The notes beneath the pieces were generated by a model that ran no database searches, was not told where the DNA came from, and saw only the letters and a list, made by a program, of their open reading frames with translations. Positions 39,352 through 46,445 of a DNA stretch of 57,500 bases are shown here, piece by piece; the first letter of the stretch is position 1, and the number at the start of each line of letters is the position of its first letter. Origin of the DNA: Blautia faecicola (GTDB lineage Bacteria; Bacillota; Clostridia; Lachnospirales; Lachnospiraceae); contig NZ_SDKC01000001.1 in assembly GCF_004123145.1 (NCBI RefSeq), positions 377,501 to 435,000 on the forward strand, in the 5' to 3' direction. The translations under genes were made by a program, and so were the position numbers.

Positions 39352-39391
39352 GTGACAGAATATCGGACTTTGCATATCGATATTCTGCCAC
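39352..39391 (-). terminator. Terminator of the minus-strand thioredoxin reductase gene
   Basis: GTGACAGAATATCG and CGATATTCTGCCAC form a 14-bp stem with one mismatch. A T-rich stretch follows on the minus strand. The 54-nt dispersed repeat lies between it and the gene. Confidence 0.65.
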
Positions 39392-39400
39392 TTATTTTAT

Positions 39401-39454
39401 GCGGGCAACGAGTCAAAGTCCGTGCTTGCACGAGACCTTGACGACTGCCGCGAT
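39401..39454. repeat. 54-nt dispersed repeat, copy at pckA/trxB junction
   Basis: GCGGGCAACGAGTCAAAGTC and the following bases match 29137-29190 at 45 of 54 positions. All nine differences are transitions. It sits in the 3' untranslated region of the minus-strand flavoprotein gene. Confidence 0.75.
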
Positions 39455-39462
39455 AATCAAAA

Positions 39463-40317
39463 TTAAGACCGCAGATATTTGATACAGGAAAGCGCGGCCT
39501 TCGCTCCTTCACCGACTGCAACAGAAACCTGCAGGATCCCGCCGATACAGTCCCCTGCGGCGAAGACGCCAGGGAGACCGGTATCCATCTGTTCGTTGAC
39601 GATGATCCGCTCATCCTCAAGCCGGATACCAAGTTTCCGTGCGAGATCGCTACCCTTTGCAGTGCCGAGCGCCATGAAAAGGCATGCCGGGTGAAGCTGC
39701 GTGCCGTCTTCCAGACAGACAGCCTCCAGTGCATCTGTGCCGACAAGTTCCAGAACCGGTGTCTGGATGATCGTAACTTTCGGTGGAAAGTCAACCGAAG
39801 GTTCCAGTCCATTGGTCAGCAGTGTGACGGAGCCGACAACCGGAAGAAGTTCCTGGACTTCATGGAGGGCGTACTCGCCATTTCCAAGGACGGCGACAGA
39901 TTCGCCGCGGTAGAGAAAAGCATCACAGACGGCACAGTAGCTGACACCATGCCCCTCGAGTTTGGCGAGATTCTTGATTTTCAATGTTTTTCGGGAAGTT
40001 CCGGTGGTGAGAATGATGGCGCGGGCTTCGATCTGCGTGGAAGCGGTAGAAACCAGATAGTTGCCGTTCCAGCTGATCCCAACTACCTCATCCTGCAAAA
40101 GCGTACCGCCGAGATCCTGTACCTGTTTTCTTCCGTTTTCAATCAGTTCATGACCGGAGAGGGGATGATCCAGTCCGAAATAATTTTCAATTTTTTCTGC
40201 TTTTTCCAGAGCACCGTTATCTTTTCCAATGACGGTAGTGGAAAATCCACCCCGGAGAATATAAAGAGCGGCGGACAGACCAGCCGGTCCGCTGCCGATG
40301 ATGACAACATCCTGCAT
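39463..40317 (-). CDS. Thioredoxin-reductase-like FAD flavoprotein
   Basis: A 284-aa flavoprotein disulfide reductase, slightly shorter than TrxB (about 310). It has the FAD motif VVIIGSGPAGLSAALYI (residues 4-20), the redox-active CAVC (Cys128, Cys131) preceded by GVSYCAVCDAF, and the C-terminal FAD motif GVFAAGDCIGG. The NAD(P)H-binding motif is altered: AVLGNGEYALHE replaces the usual GGGxxAxE, so the electron donor may differ (ferredoxin or another carrier is possible). It is monocistronic, with a minus-strand promoter at 40368-40396 (TTGCTT, 17 nt, TATACT) and AAGGAGG before the ATG. No thioredoxin gene is nearby. Confidence 0.85.
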   Translation of the reverse strand: MQDVVIIGSGPAGLSAALYILRGGFSTTVIGKDNGALEKAEKIENYFGLDHPLSGHELIENGRKQVQDLGGTLLQDEVVGISWNGNYLVSTASTQIEARAIILTTGTSRKTLKIKNLAKLEGHGVSYCAVCDAFLYRGESVAVLGNGEYALHEVQELLPVVGSVTLLTNGLEPSVDFPPKVTIIQTPVLELVGTDALEAVCLEDGTQLHPACLFMALGTAKGSDLARKLGIRLEDERIIVNEQMDTGLPGVFAAGDCIGGILQVSVAVGEGAKAALSCIKYLRS

Positions 40318-40367
40318 AAAGATTACCTCCTTGTAGGAATCGTGATTCCTGTTCGTTGTTTACTGTC

Positions 40368-40396
40368 AGTATAGGCAAAAATGGAGAAAAAAGCAA
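40368..40396 (-). promoter_or_regulatory. Promoter of the thioredoxin-reductase-like gene
   Basis: Minus-strand TTGCTT (40396-40391) and TATACT (40373-40368) are 17 nt apart, 50 nt upstream of the start codon. Confidence 0.6.
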
Positions 40397-40497
40397 AGAA
40401 ATCGTCTGTGACATGGTCACACAGAACGCAAAATGCAGTTACCGTTCTCTGATAATCCCCCCGAAGCGTGTTACCGGGTACGAAGTGAACAGGAATC

Positions 40498-40526
40498 TTG
40501 CAAGTTTGTGAATTTCGTACTATGAT
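40498..40526 (+). promoter_or_regulatory. Promoter of the AlaX gene
   Basis: TTGCAA (40498-40503) and TATGAT (40521-40526) are separated by 17 nt, about 50 nt before the start codon. Confidence 0.6.
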
Positions 40527-40574
40527 GATGCAGAAAGAAAAATACTGTAGAAGAGACAGAAAGAGGACATGCAT

Positions 40575-41723
40575 ATGAGAACAGAACGTTTATTTTATAA
40601 AGATTCCCACCAGACCACCTGCCAGGCGAAAGTGCTGGAGTGCAGAGAGGTGAAGAAAGGATATGAGATCCTTCTGGATCAGACTGTATTTTACCCGGAA
40701 GGGGGCGGACAGCCATGTGACATCGGAACCATGAACCAGGTGGAAGTTACCGATGTACAGGAAAAAGACGGAGAAATCTGGCATCGGACACGGGAAGCGA
40801 TCCCTGAGGGAACAGAAGTGAACTGTAAGATCGACTGGGAGCGCAGATTTGACCTGATGCAGCAGCACTCCGGTGAGCACCTGATCAGCGGACTGATCCA
40901 CGAAAAATACGGCTATAACAACGTAGGATTTCACATGGGAAGCGAGACGATCACGCTGGATGTGGACGGCGAAGTGCCGGAAGCGGTGCTGAAAGAGATC
41001 GAGGCAAAGGCAAATCAGTATGTGTGGGAGAATCATCCGGTTGAGATCACCCATCCGTCAGAGGAAGAACGGAAGACACTGCCTTACAGAAGTAAGAAAG
41101 AGCTGACCGGTGATGTGCGGATCGTAACCTGGCCGGGTATGGATATCTGTGCCTGCTGTGGTGTCCATGTGGACTTTTCCGGAGAGATCGGACAGATTAC
41201 CCTGGTATCTGCGCAGAAGTTCAAGGGCGGTATGCGTATTGAGATGCTCTGCGGAAAACGGGCATTGGAGTATACCAATCAGTTAAAAGAACAGAACCGA
41301 AGGATTTCCCAGCTGTTGTCCGCAAAATGGAACGATACCGCAGATGCAGTGGAAAAATTACAGAAAGAATATCAGCAGTTAAAGTTCCGCATGGTAGGAA
41401 TGGAACTGAAAAAGATCGAGACGATCGCAGCACAGACCGCAGGATGCGGCGATCAGCTGTTGTTCGAGGAAGATATGTCACCAGACAGCGTAAGAAAGCT
41501 GGCTTCGGATGTGATGGAAAGCTGTGGCGGCCGCTGCGCAGTGTTTAATGGCAATGACGAAAACGGCTATCGTTATATCATCGGAGAAAAAGATGGAGAT
41601 CTCCGTGAATTTGTAAAAGAAATGAACCAGAAATTACAGGGACGGGGCGGCGGAAAGCCATTTTTCGTACAGGGTTCCGTGCAGGCATCCAGAAAGGAAA
41701 TCGAAACATTTTTTGCTTCGTAA
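40575..41723 (+). CDS. Alanyl-tRNA editing protein, AlaX-L type
   Basis: Free-standing editing factor of 382 aa that hydrolyses Ser- or Gly-mischarged tRNA-Ala. The N-terminal beta-barrel has FYPEGGGQPCD (residues 39-49). The zinc site follows as HSGEH (His98, His102) and the Cys/His pair in CACCGVHV. A predicted coiled coil (NQLKEQNRRISQLLSAKWN...) and a C-terminal DHHA1-like domain with GGRCAVFNGND and GRGGGKPFFVQGS identify the long form. AGAGG stands 8 nt before the ATG at 40575; the ATG at 40569 is too close to that site. The nrdG-like gene follows after 8 nt. Confidence 0.92.
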   Translation: MRTERLFYKDSHQTTCQAKVLECREVKKGYEILLDQTVFYPEGGGQPCDIGTMNQVEVTDVQEKDGEIWHRTREAIPEGTEVNCKIDWERRFDLMQQHSGEHLISGLIHEKYGYNNVGFHMGSETITLDVDGEVPEAVLKEIEAKANQYVWENHPVEITHPSEEERKTLPYRSKKELTGDVRIVTWPGMDICACCGVHVDFSGEIGQITLVSAQKFKGGMRIEMLCGKRALEYTNQLKEQNRRISQLLSAKWNDTADAVEKLQKEYQQLKFRMVGMELKKIETIAAQTAGCGDQLLFEEDMSPDSVRKLASDVMESCGGRCAVFNGNDENGYRYIIGEKDGDLREFVKEMNQKLQGRGGGKPFFVQGSVQASRKEIETFFAS

Positions 41724-41731
41724 GGTAGCGT

Positions 41732-42427
41732 ATGGCGAAAATACACGGATTTAACAAACTGACGTTGCTGGATTACCCGGGACGGCTGGCAGCTACCATT
41801 TTTCTCGGCTCCTGTAATTTCCGGTGTCCGTTCTGCCACAATGCCGGTCTGGTGCTGGCACCGGAGAGTGAGCCGCTGATTGAGGCGGAGGAAGTTCTGA
41901 AAGTGCTCAGAAAAAGAAAGGGAATCCTGGACGGCGTCTGTGTGACCGGCGGGGAACCGACGCTGGATTCGGGACTGACCGAACTTCTGGCACAGATCAA
42001 AGAGCTGGGGTATCCGGTCAAACTGGATACGAACGGAACCCGCCCGGCGCTGGTCAGGGAACTGGTTGATGCGGGGCTGGTGGATTATGTGGCAATGGAC
42101 ATCAAAAACAGCCCGGAAAAATATGCAGAGACCGCCGGCATCCGCCATCCGGATCTGGAAAGCATCACCCGTACGGTGGAATATCTGAAATCGGGTGTGG
42201 TGGACTATGAATTCCGAACCACAGTTGTGAAGGAACTTCACAAACGGGAAGATATCGAAGCCATCGGGCAGTGGCTTTCCGGGAGCCGGCGGTATTTTCT
42301 GCAAAACTATAAGGAGTCGGAGCAGGTGATCCGTCCGGTATTTACGTCCTACTCGCGCGAGCAGCTGGAGAATTTTCAGCAGATTCTTCAGAAAACGATT
42401 CCGCAGGTGGAGATTCGGGGGATATAG
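41732..42427 (+). CDS. nrdG: Anaerobic ribonucleotide reductase activating protein (radical SAM)
   Basis: A 231-aa radical SAM enzyme of the NrdG2/PflA-like group that installs a glycyl radical on class III ribonucleotide reductase. The cluster motif CNFRCPFC (Cys28, Cys32, Cys35) is preceded by the usual LDYPGRLAATIFLGS. VTGGEPTL and DTNGTRP are the SAM-binding segments. No nrdD is present in the window, so activation of another glycyl-radical enzyme cannot be excluded. It is the distal gene of the alaX operon. Its last 86 nt overlap the convergent minus-strand gene. Confidence 0.85.
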   Translation: MAKIHGFNKLTLLDYPGRLAATIFLGSCNFRCPFCHNAGLVLAPESEPLIEAEEVLKVLRKRKGILDGVCVTGGEPTLDSGLTELLAQIKELGYPVKLDTNGTRPALVRELVDAGLVDYVAMDIKNSPEKYAETAGIRHPDLESITRTVEYLKSGVVDYEFRTTVVKELHKREDIEAIGQWLSGSRRYFLQNYKESEQVIRPVFTSYSREQLENFQQILQKTIPQVEIRGI

Positions 42428-43334
42428 GCTCGGAATTTCGCGGTTCGGTGTGGATCGTCCGGTACCAGTAACCAAAATGCCCCGGCTGTGCGTCTTTGGC
42501 GCGGGCGGATTTAAAGTAAGGAAAACCGAACAGATTGGCGAGCAGACGTTCCCGCTCCTCATAGATGCCCGGAACAGCCAGAACGTAACAGACGGTATCG
42601 TCATGTTCCATTTTCCCGAGAAGAAAATGCTGGAAAGCGTGGCTGCCGTAGAGAAAAAACTGGTTGTTGCCGCAGGAAATCCCAAAGGAGCCAAGATGGG
42701 AAAGGTCTTTCGGGGATAATTGCAGGCAGTTGTGGATTTCCTCATCGAAAAACGGTGTGACCTGTGGATAACTCTCCGTCAGTCGTTTCCAGGAAAATGC
42801 GGGAGTCTGTGCACGTGCAGGTGCAGGGGTGGAAGAACGGGAGGAATCCGATGCAGGCTCCGGATCAGAACGCGTGTCGGCGGTGTCTGGCTCTACGGAT
42901 TCCGGCTGTTCCAGCGAGGCTGCCCGGAGAAGCGGCACAGATTCCGGCAAAAGGAGATCTTCCGGGGAAATCCTGCAGTCGCTCCAGCAGGTGGCGTAAC
43001 GCTGCCCGGTATCACAGACGACGATGAGACCGTCGATATCGTCGAGATTCCAGCTGGTGTTGCAGATATTGGTGTCGGGAATCTGGAACTGACCGTACAC
43101 ATCACCCTGTTTCCAGGCGGGATTGCCGAGAAACAGACCGTGCAGTGTGTCGGGACGGGTGACAAATGCGTAGGCGCGGAAGACAGGAATAAACGGGCAG
43201 GAGGGAAGAGTCATGTGAAGTTCCAGACGGCACTGGTGATCCCGGATCTCAACGCGGACAAATCCGCGGTTTTTCCCCTTTTTCTGACGGTCGTATTCGT
43301 AAAGGTAAGAGACAAAACGTTTGTATGCAGACAA
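42342..43334 (-). CDS. Conserved protein of unknown function (SAYKRFVSYLYEY N-terminus)
   Basis: A 330-aa soluble protein. The N-terminal domain (about residues 1-140: KRFVSYLYEYDRQKKGKNRGFVRVEIRDHQCRLELH and the Trp/Asp-rich GLIVVCDTG) is followed by a Pro/Ser/Glu-rich linker of about 50 residues and a C-terminal domain (LSPKDLSHLGSFGISCGNNQFFLYGSHAFQHFLLGK). The end is a disordered Ser/Glu-rich tail. I associate it with a Lachnospiraceae-restricted uncharacterised family (DUF6128, from memory). TTG at 43334 is chosen because AGGAAG lies about 10 nt upstream. The tail overlaps nrdG antisense by 86 nt. It is divergent from tadA. Confidence 0.72.
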   Translation of the reverse strand: MSAYKRFVSYLYEYDRQKKGKNRGFVRVEIRDHQCRLELHMTLPSCPFIPVFRAYAFVTRPDTLHGLFLGNPAWKQGDVYGQFQIPDTNICNTSWNLDDIDGLIVVCDTGQRYATCWSDCRISPEDLLLPESVPLLRAASLEQPESVEPDTADTRSDPEPASDSSRSSTPAPARAQTPAFSWKRLTESYPQVTPFFDEEIHNCLQLSPKDLSHLGSFGISCGNNQFFLYGSHAFQHFLLGKMEHDDTVCYVLAVPGIYEERERLLANLFGFPYFKSARAKDAQPGHFGYWYRTIHTEPRNSEPISPESPPAESFSEESAENSPAARASRT

Positions 43335-43413
43335 AATGGACACTTCCTTTTTGAGGTATTCTATGGTAGCATATGCAAAGAAGAAAAAAGATATGATGAC
43401 AGGAAGCGGAAGC

Positions 43414-43953
43414 ATGATAGATGAAAAGAAAACAGATGAACGGTTTATGCGGGAGGCGATCCGACAGGCACGAAAAGCAGGTGCGCTGATGGAAGTGCCG
43501 ATCGGGTGTGTGATCGTTTATGAAGGAAAGATTATTGCAAGAGGATACAACCGGAGAAATACGGATAAAAATACGATTTCCCATGCGGAGATGAATGCGA
43601 TCCGAAAGGCAAGTAAAAAGCTGGGCGACTGGAGGCTGGAAGGATGTACGATGTATATCACCCTGGAGCCGTGCCAGATGTGCGCCGGAGCTATTGTCCA
43701 GGCGAGAGTTAGCCGGGTGGTGATCGGAAGCATGAACCCGAAAGCGGGATGCGCCGGATCGATTCTGAACCTTCTGGAGATGGAACAGTTCAATCATCAG
43801 GTAGAGGTTACCCGTGGCGTTTTACAGGAAGAGTGCTCCCAGATGCTCAGTGGATTCTTCAAAGAACTGCGTGAAATTAAGAAGCGGCAAAAACGGGTAT
43901 TGACGGAAGAAAAACAAGGAAGTATAATGAATAGCGAATCTGCTGATTCGTAA
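43414..43953 (+). CDS. tadA: tRNA-specific adenosine deaminase
   Basis: Zinc deaminase of 179 aa that converts A34 to inosine in tRNA-Arg(ACG). Active-site motifs are HAEMNAI (His57 zinc ligand, Glu59 proton shuttle) and EPCQMCAGAI (Cys87, Cys90), and the loop VIGSMNPKAGCAGS is typical of TadA. AGGAAGCGG precedes the ATG at 43414; the longer frame upstream overlaps the divergent gene's start. tRNA-Ser begins 7 nt after the stop, so gene and tRNA are probably co-transcribed. Confidence 0.95.
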   Translation: MIDEKKTDERFMREAIRQARKAGALMEVPIGCVIVYEGKIIARGYNRRNTDKNTISHAEMNAIRKASKKLGDWRLEGCTMYITLEPCQMCAGAIVQARVSRVVIGSMNPKAGCAGSILNLLEMEQFNHQVEVTRGVLQEECSQMLSGFFKELREIKKRQKRVLTEEKQGSIMNSESADS

Positions 43954-43959
43954 CACCAT

Positions 43960-44047
43960 GGAGATGTACCCAAGTGGCTGAAGGGTCCGCACTCGAAATG
44001 CGGTAGGTCGGGCAACCGGCGCGAGAGTTCAAATCTCTCCATCTCCG
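43960..44047 (+). tRNA. tRNA-Ser (anticodon CGA)
   Basis: An 88-nt class II tRNA with acceptor GGAGATG/CATCTCC, anticodon loop CTCGAAA (CGA), a long variable arm (GGTCGGGCAACCGGCGC region) and T loop TTCAAAT. CCA is not encoded. It directly follows tadA. Confidence 0.97.
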
Positions 44048-44065
44048 TAACCAATGCAACAGAAG

Positions 44066-44262
44066 AAGGCTGCGAAGTTTATTTTGAAGTAACTATTCAA
44101 AAGGTAGTATCCCGCGAGGTGTTTTGGCATGTTTTTGCCAAAATCCCGAGACATACAAGTCAAAATGCCATCACCGAAGGTGATTTGAAATGCATTTTGA
44201 CTCGTAACTGTGAGGGTACTGAACAGTTACATTTTGAAAAAAATATACTTCGCAGCCTTTTT
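44066..44262 (+). terminator. tRNA-Ser terminator split by an inserted repeat element
   Basis: AAGGCTGCGAAGT (44066-44078) pairs perfectly with ACTTCGCAGCCTT (44247-44259), and TTTTT follows. The inner bases TATTTT and AAAATA would continue the stem. A 142-nt element (44089-44230) and its 8-bp target duplication sit exactly in the loop. Confidence 0.8.
44089..44230 (+). mobile_element. 142-nt hairpin-rich mobile element, copy 1
   Basis: The ends GTAACTATTCA and TGAACAGTTAC are inverted repeats. ATTTTGAA stands on both sides (44081-44088 and 44231-44238), a perfect 8-bp target duplication. Inside are the conserved strings TATCCCGCGAGG and CCCGAGACATA, and three hairpins: TTTTGGCA...TGCCAAAA; a long GTCAAAATGC...GCATTTTGAC stem enclosing ATCACC-GAA-GGTGAT; and GTAACTGT...ACAGTTAC at the 3' end. 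It has no frame of its own, so it is mobilised by a transposase elsewhere. Confidence 0.85.
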
Positions 44263-44263
44263 A

Positions 44264-44304
44264 CGTTGCAGTGCATATCAATAATTGGTCCGGTGGACTG
44301 ATTT
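44264..44304. repeat. Post-tRNA repeat, copy 2
   Basis: CGTTGCA-G-TGCATATCAATAATTGGTCC follows the split tRNA-Ser terminator, with one mismatch to 2834-2861. The following palindrome half (GGTGGACTGATTTT) is less regular than in copy 1. Confidence 0.7.
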
Positions 44305-44358
44305 TAACGACAAATACAAGTGTCTTGGAAAACCTCCCGTCAGACATCCAACCCTTAC

Positions 44359-44587
44359 AAAAATAGCCAACACCCAGCCCGGAGGGAGATACATAAGGGA
44401 AGGGACAGCATTTTGTGCGCGGGTAGAGCGAGTTTTAAGATCCTGTGCTTACGTAGACTTTCGCGAGTGCCAGCTGGCACTCGTGAATCATAGTCGGAGT
44501 TAGCACATAGCTTAAAATCGCTCTGCGCACTGCTGTCCCTTCCCTTATGTATCTCCCTCCGGGCGTCCCCCCCCGTTGGCTATTTTT
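44359..44587. repeat. 229-nt giant imperfect hairpin next to the SRP RNA gene
   Basis: The outer arms AAAAATAGCCAAC (44359-44371) and GTTGGCTATTTTT (44575-44587) are followed inward by CCCGGAGGGAGATACATAAG and further bases that pair with the right half for about 50 bp. After a looser middle section the centre is the perfect palindrome CGAGTGCCAGCTGGCACTCG (44464-44483). On the minus strand it begins about 13 nt past the SRP RNA 3' end. It could be a MITE or a structured 3' extension of the SRP transcript. Confidence 0.8.
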
Positions 44588-44599
44588 CAAACTTTAAAA

Positions 44600-44858
44600 G
44601 CGCACCGCCCTTCGAACTCCCTCCACAGACGTTACTCCTGCAGTTAACTCGGCCCAGGCACCCTTACGGCACACAGAAGGTTCTGCTTAGTGCTGCTCCA
44701 TTCCTGACCTGACACGGTTCACAGATTCCTGTTGCGTAAGACCCAGACGTCAACGCCACTTACAGAAGGCAGCTCTGCAAAGAAAAGCCCTCAGTTTGGT
44801 ATCACCCCTGCTGTAGCGGATTGCAGGTACAGGGCACCGCTAACTCCCCGGCTGCGCA
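44600..44858 (-). ncRNA. ffs: Signal recognition particle RNA, large (Bacillus-type)
   Basis: The minus strand contains the hallmark domain IV apex GTCAGGTCAGGAATGGAGCAGC (positions near 44690-44711), GGTGCCCTGTACCTGCAATC near the 5' end, GTTGACGTCTGGGTCTTACG, and the closing CTGGGCCGAGTTAACTGC. Length is about 259 nt, as in Firmicutes with an Alu domain. Ends are approximate; the 5' end is inferred from the promoter. It provides the RNA core of the Ffh particle for membrane protein targeting. Confidence 0.93.
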
Positions 44859-44864
44859 GGATTC

Positions 44865-44893
44865 AGTATATCGTGTTTTTTTTAATTTGTCAA
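44865..44893 (-). promoter_or_regulatory. Strong promoter of the SRP RNA gene
   Basis: Minus-strand TTGACA (44893-44888) and TATACT (44870-44865) have the optimal spacing of 17 nt. Confidence 0.88.
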
Positions 44894-44968
44894 TCTGAAT
44901 CGTGATATTTACTTGTGAGAGTGGCGAAAATGGGCTATAATAATAACCAGATGATATTGTAAAAAAAC

Positions 44969-45110
44969 GTAACTATTCAGTAGGTAGTATCCCGCGAGGT
45001 GTTTTGGCATGAATATGCTAAAATCCCGAGACATACAAGCAAAAATGCCATCACCGAAGGTGATTTTAAATGCATTTTGTCTCGTAACTGTGAAGGGACT
45101 GAACAGTTAC
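44969..45110 (+). mobile_element. 142-nt hairpin-rich mobile element, copy 2
   Basis: Same length, same terminal inverted repeats (GTAACTATTCA/TGAACAGTTAC) and about 90 percent identity to the copy at 44089. The hairpin loops differ (TGAATA for TGTTTT). No clear target duplication is seen. It lies between the SRP RNA promoter and the phosphofructokinase gene. Confidence 0.83.
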
Positions 45111-45117
45111 GAAAAGA

Positions 45118-45158
45118 TACAGATGCCCGGCACCGGAAAACAGTGCGGCGATCTGTAG
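45118..45158 (+). promoter_or_regulatory. Hairpin in the pfk leader
   Basis: TACAGAT-GCC-CGGCAC pairs with GTGC-GGC-GATCTGTA with small bulges, 68 nt before the pfk ATG. There is no T run, so it may be a regulatory leader or part of an older repeat. Confidence 0.4.
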
Positions 45159-45225
45159 GAAGAATTTGTAACCGGAGCAGTGAAAACCGGCTGCAAAAAT
45201 CTGAAAAGAAGGACGGAAAAAAGGT

Positions 45226-46305
45226 ATGAAGAGAATTGGTTTACTGACAAGCGGCGGAGACTGCCAGGCTCTGAACGCGACCATGCGAGGCGTAGTAAAA
45301 GGACTTTCCCACAATATCGATGACCTGGAAGTCTATGGATTCATGAACGGATATAAAGGTCTGATCTACGGAGATTATCGAATGCTGACAGCAAAAGATT
45401 TTTCCGGTATTCTGACCCGCGGCGGCACGATCCTCGGTACATCCCGTCAGCCATTCAAACTGATGCGTACCCCGGATGCCAACGGACTGGACAAAGTAGA
45501 AGCGATGAAACAGAACTATCATAAACTGAATCTGGACTGCCTGGTAATCCTTGGCGGTAACGGAACCCAGAAGACCGCCAACCTGTTAAGAGAAGAAGGA
45601 CTGAATATCATCCACCTGCCAAAGACGATCGATAACGATATCTGGGGTACAGACATGACCTTCGGTTTCTACAGCGCAGTGAATATCGCGACAGAAGCGA
45701 TCGACTGCATCCATACAACCGCATCCTCCCACAACCGTGTATTTATCGTGGAAGTTATGGGACATAAGGTAGGCTGGCTGACTCTGTACGCAGGAATTGC
45801 CAGCGGTGCAGACGTTATTCTGATTCCGGAGATTCCGTATAATATCGACAAAGTAGTGGAGGCCATCGAGAGAAGAAAGAGAAACGGAAGCGGATTTACG
45901 ATTCTGGCAGTAGCAGAAGGTGCGATCTCCAAAGAGGACGCGCAGCTTGGCAAAAAAGAACTGAAAAAGAAAATGGAAGAAGATAAGAAACTTTACCCGT
46001 CCGTTTCCTATAAAGTGGCAAAAGAGATCGAAGACCGCACCGGTATGGAGATACGTGTAACGGTTCCGGGACATACCCAGAGAGGTGGAAGCCCGTGTCC
46101 ATACGACCGTGTACTGTCCACAAGACTTGGTTCTGCGGCAGCAAAACTGATCCTGAACGATGAGTACGGCTACATGGTAGGTCTGGTCAACGGAAAGACC
46201 AAAAAAGTGCCGCTGGAAGAGTGTGCAGGAAAACTGAAAGTGGTAACACCGGATGCACAGGAGATCAAAGATGCCAAGAGAATCGGCATCAGCTTCGGTG
46301 ACTGA
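45226..46305 (+). CDS. 6-phosphofructokinase (PfkA-family, mixed/group III type)
   Basis: Cytoplasmic glycolytic kinase of 359 aa. It has the N-terminal LLTSGGDCQALNA (residues 6-18), a phosphate-donor loop GGNGT (110-114) and the catalytic PKTIDND (132-138). Classical ATP enzymes have GGDGS and PGTIDND; pyrophosphate enzymes have Asp after GGD and a Lys in PKTIDND. This protein keeps the small Gly but has Lys, the combination of the intermediate group whose members use ATP. The donor should therefore be tested. The leader contains the copy-2 mobile element and a hairpin. A 27-nt remnant of the same element family follows the stop. Confidence 0.9.
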   Translation: MKRIGLLTSGGDCQALNATMRGVVKGLSHNIDDLEVYGFMNGYKGLIYGDYRMLTAKDFSGILTRGGTILGTSRQPFKLMRTPDANGLDKVEAMKQNYHKLNLDCLVILGGNGTQKTANLLREEGLNIIHLPKTIDNDIWGTDMTFGFYSAVNIATEAIDCIHTTASSHNRVFIVEVMGHKVGWLTLYAGIASGADVILIPEIPYNIDKVVEAIERRKRNGSGFTILAVAEGAISKEDAQLGKKELKKKMEEDKKLYPSVSYKVAKEIEDRTGMEIRVTVPGHTQRGGSPCPYDRVLSTRLGSAAAKLILNDEYGYMVGLVNGKTKKVPLEECAGKLKVVTPDAQEIKDAKRIGISFGD

Positions 46306-46315
46306 TGCAGAAAAT

Positions 46316-46342
46316 GTAACTGTGAAAATACGGAACAGTTAT
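46316..46342. repeat. Solo 3' hairpin of the 142-nt element family
   Basis: GTAACTGTGAAAATACGGAACAGTTAT matches the last 27 nt of the element (GTAACTGTGAGGGTACTGAACAGTTAC) at most positions and folds alone. It starts 10 nt after the pfk stop. Confidence 0.5.
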
Positions 46343-46362
46343 GAAAAATAATACGATAGACG

Positions 46363-46397
46363 GAGAGGGGCTGGTCTTTGCGACAGCCCTATCTCTT
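46363..46397 (+). terminator. Probable terminator of pfk
   Basis: GAGAGGGGCTG and CAGCCCTATCTC form an interrupted stem followed by TTTG. It stands about 60 nt past the pfk stop. Confidence 0.6.
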
Positions 46398-46445
46398 TGT
46401 AACATTGTATATTAAAATTGACAGATTGAGGAGAGGCAGAGAAAC

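Noticed and set aside
39691-40374. 227-codon plus-strand frame
   Set aside because: Shadow of the thioredoxin-reductase-like gene on the minus strand.
42720-43424. 234-codon plus-strand frame
   Set aside because: Antisense to the 330-aa minus-strand gene, which has a plausible start and conserved-looking domains; the plus frame has neither.
44285-45229. Short frames of 60-76 codons between tRNA-Ser and pfk
   Set aside because: They fall in the giant hairpin, the SRP RNA gene and the repeat elements.
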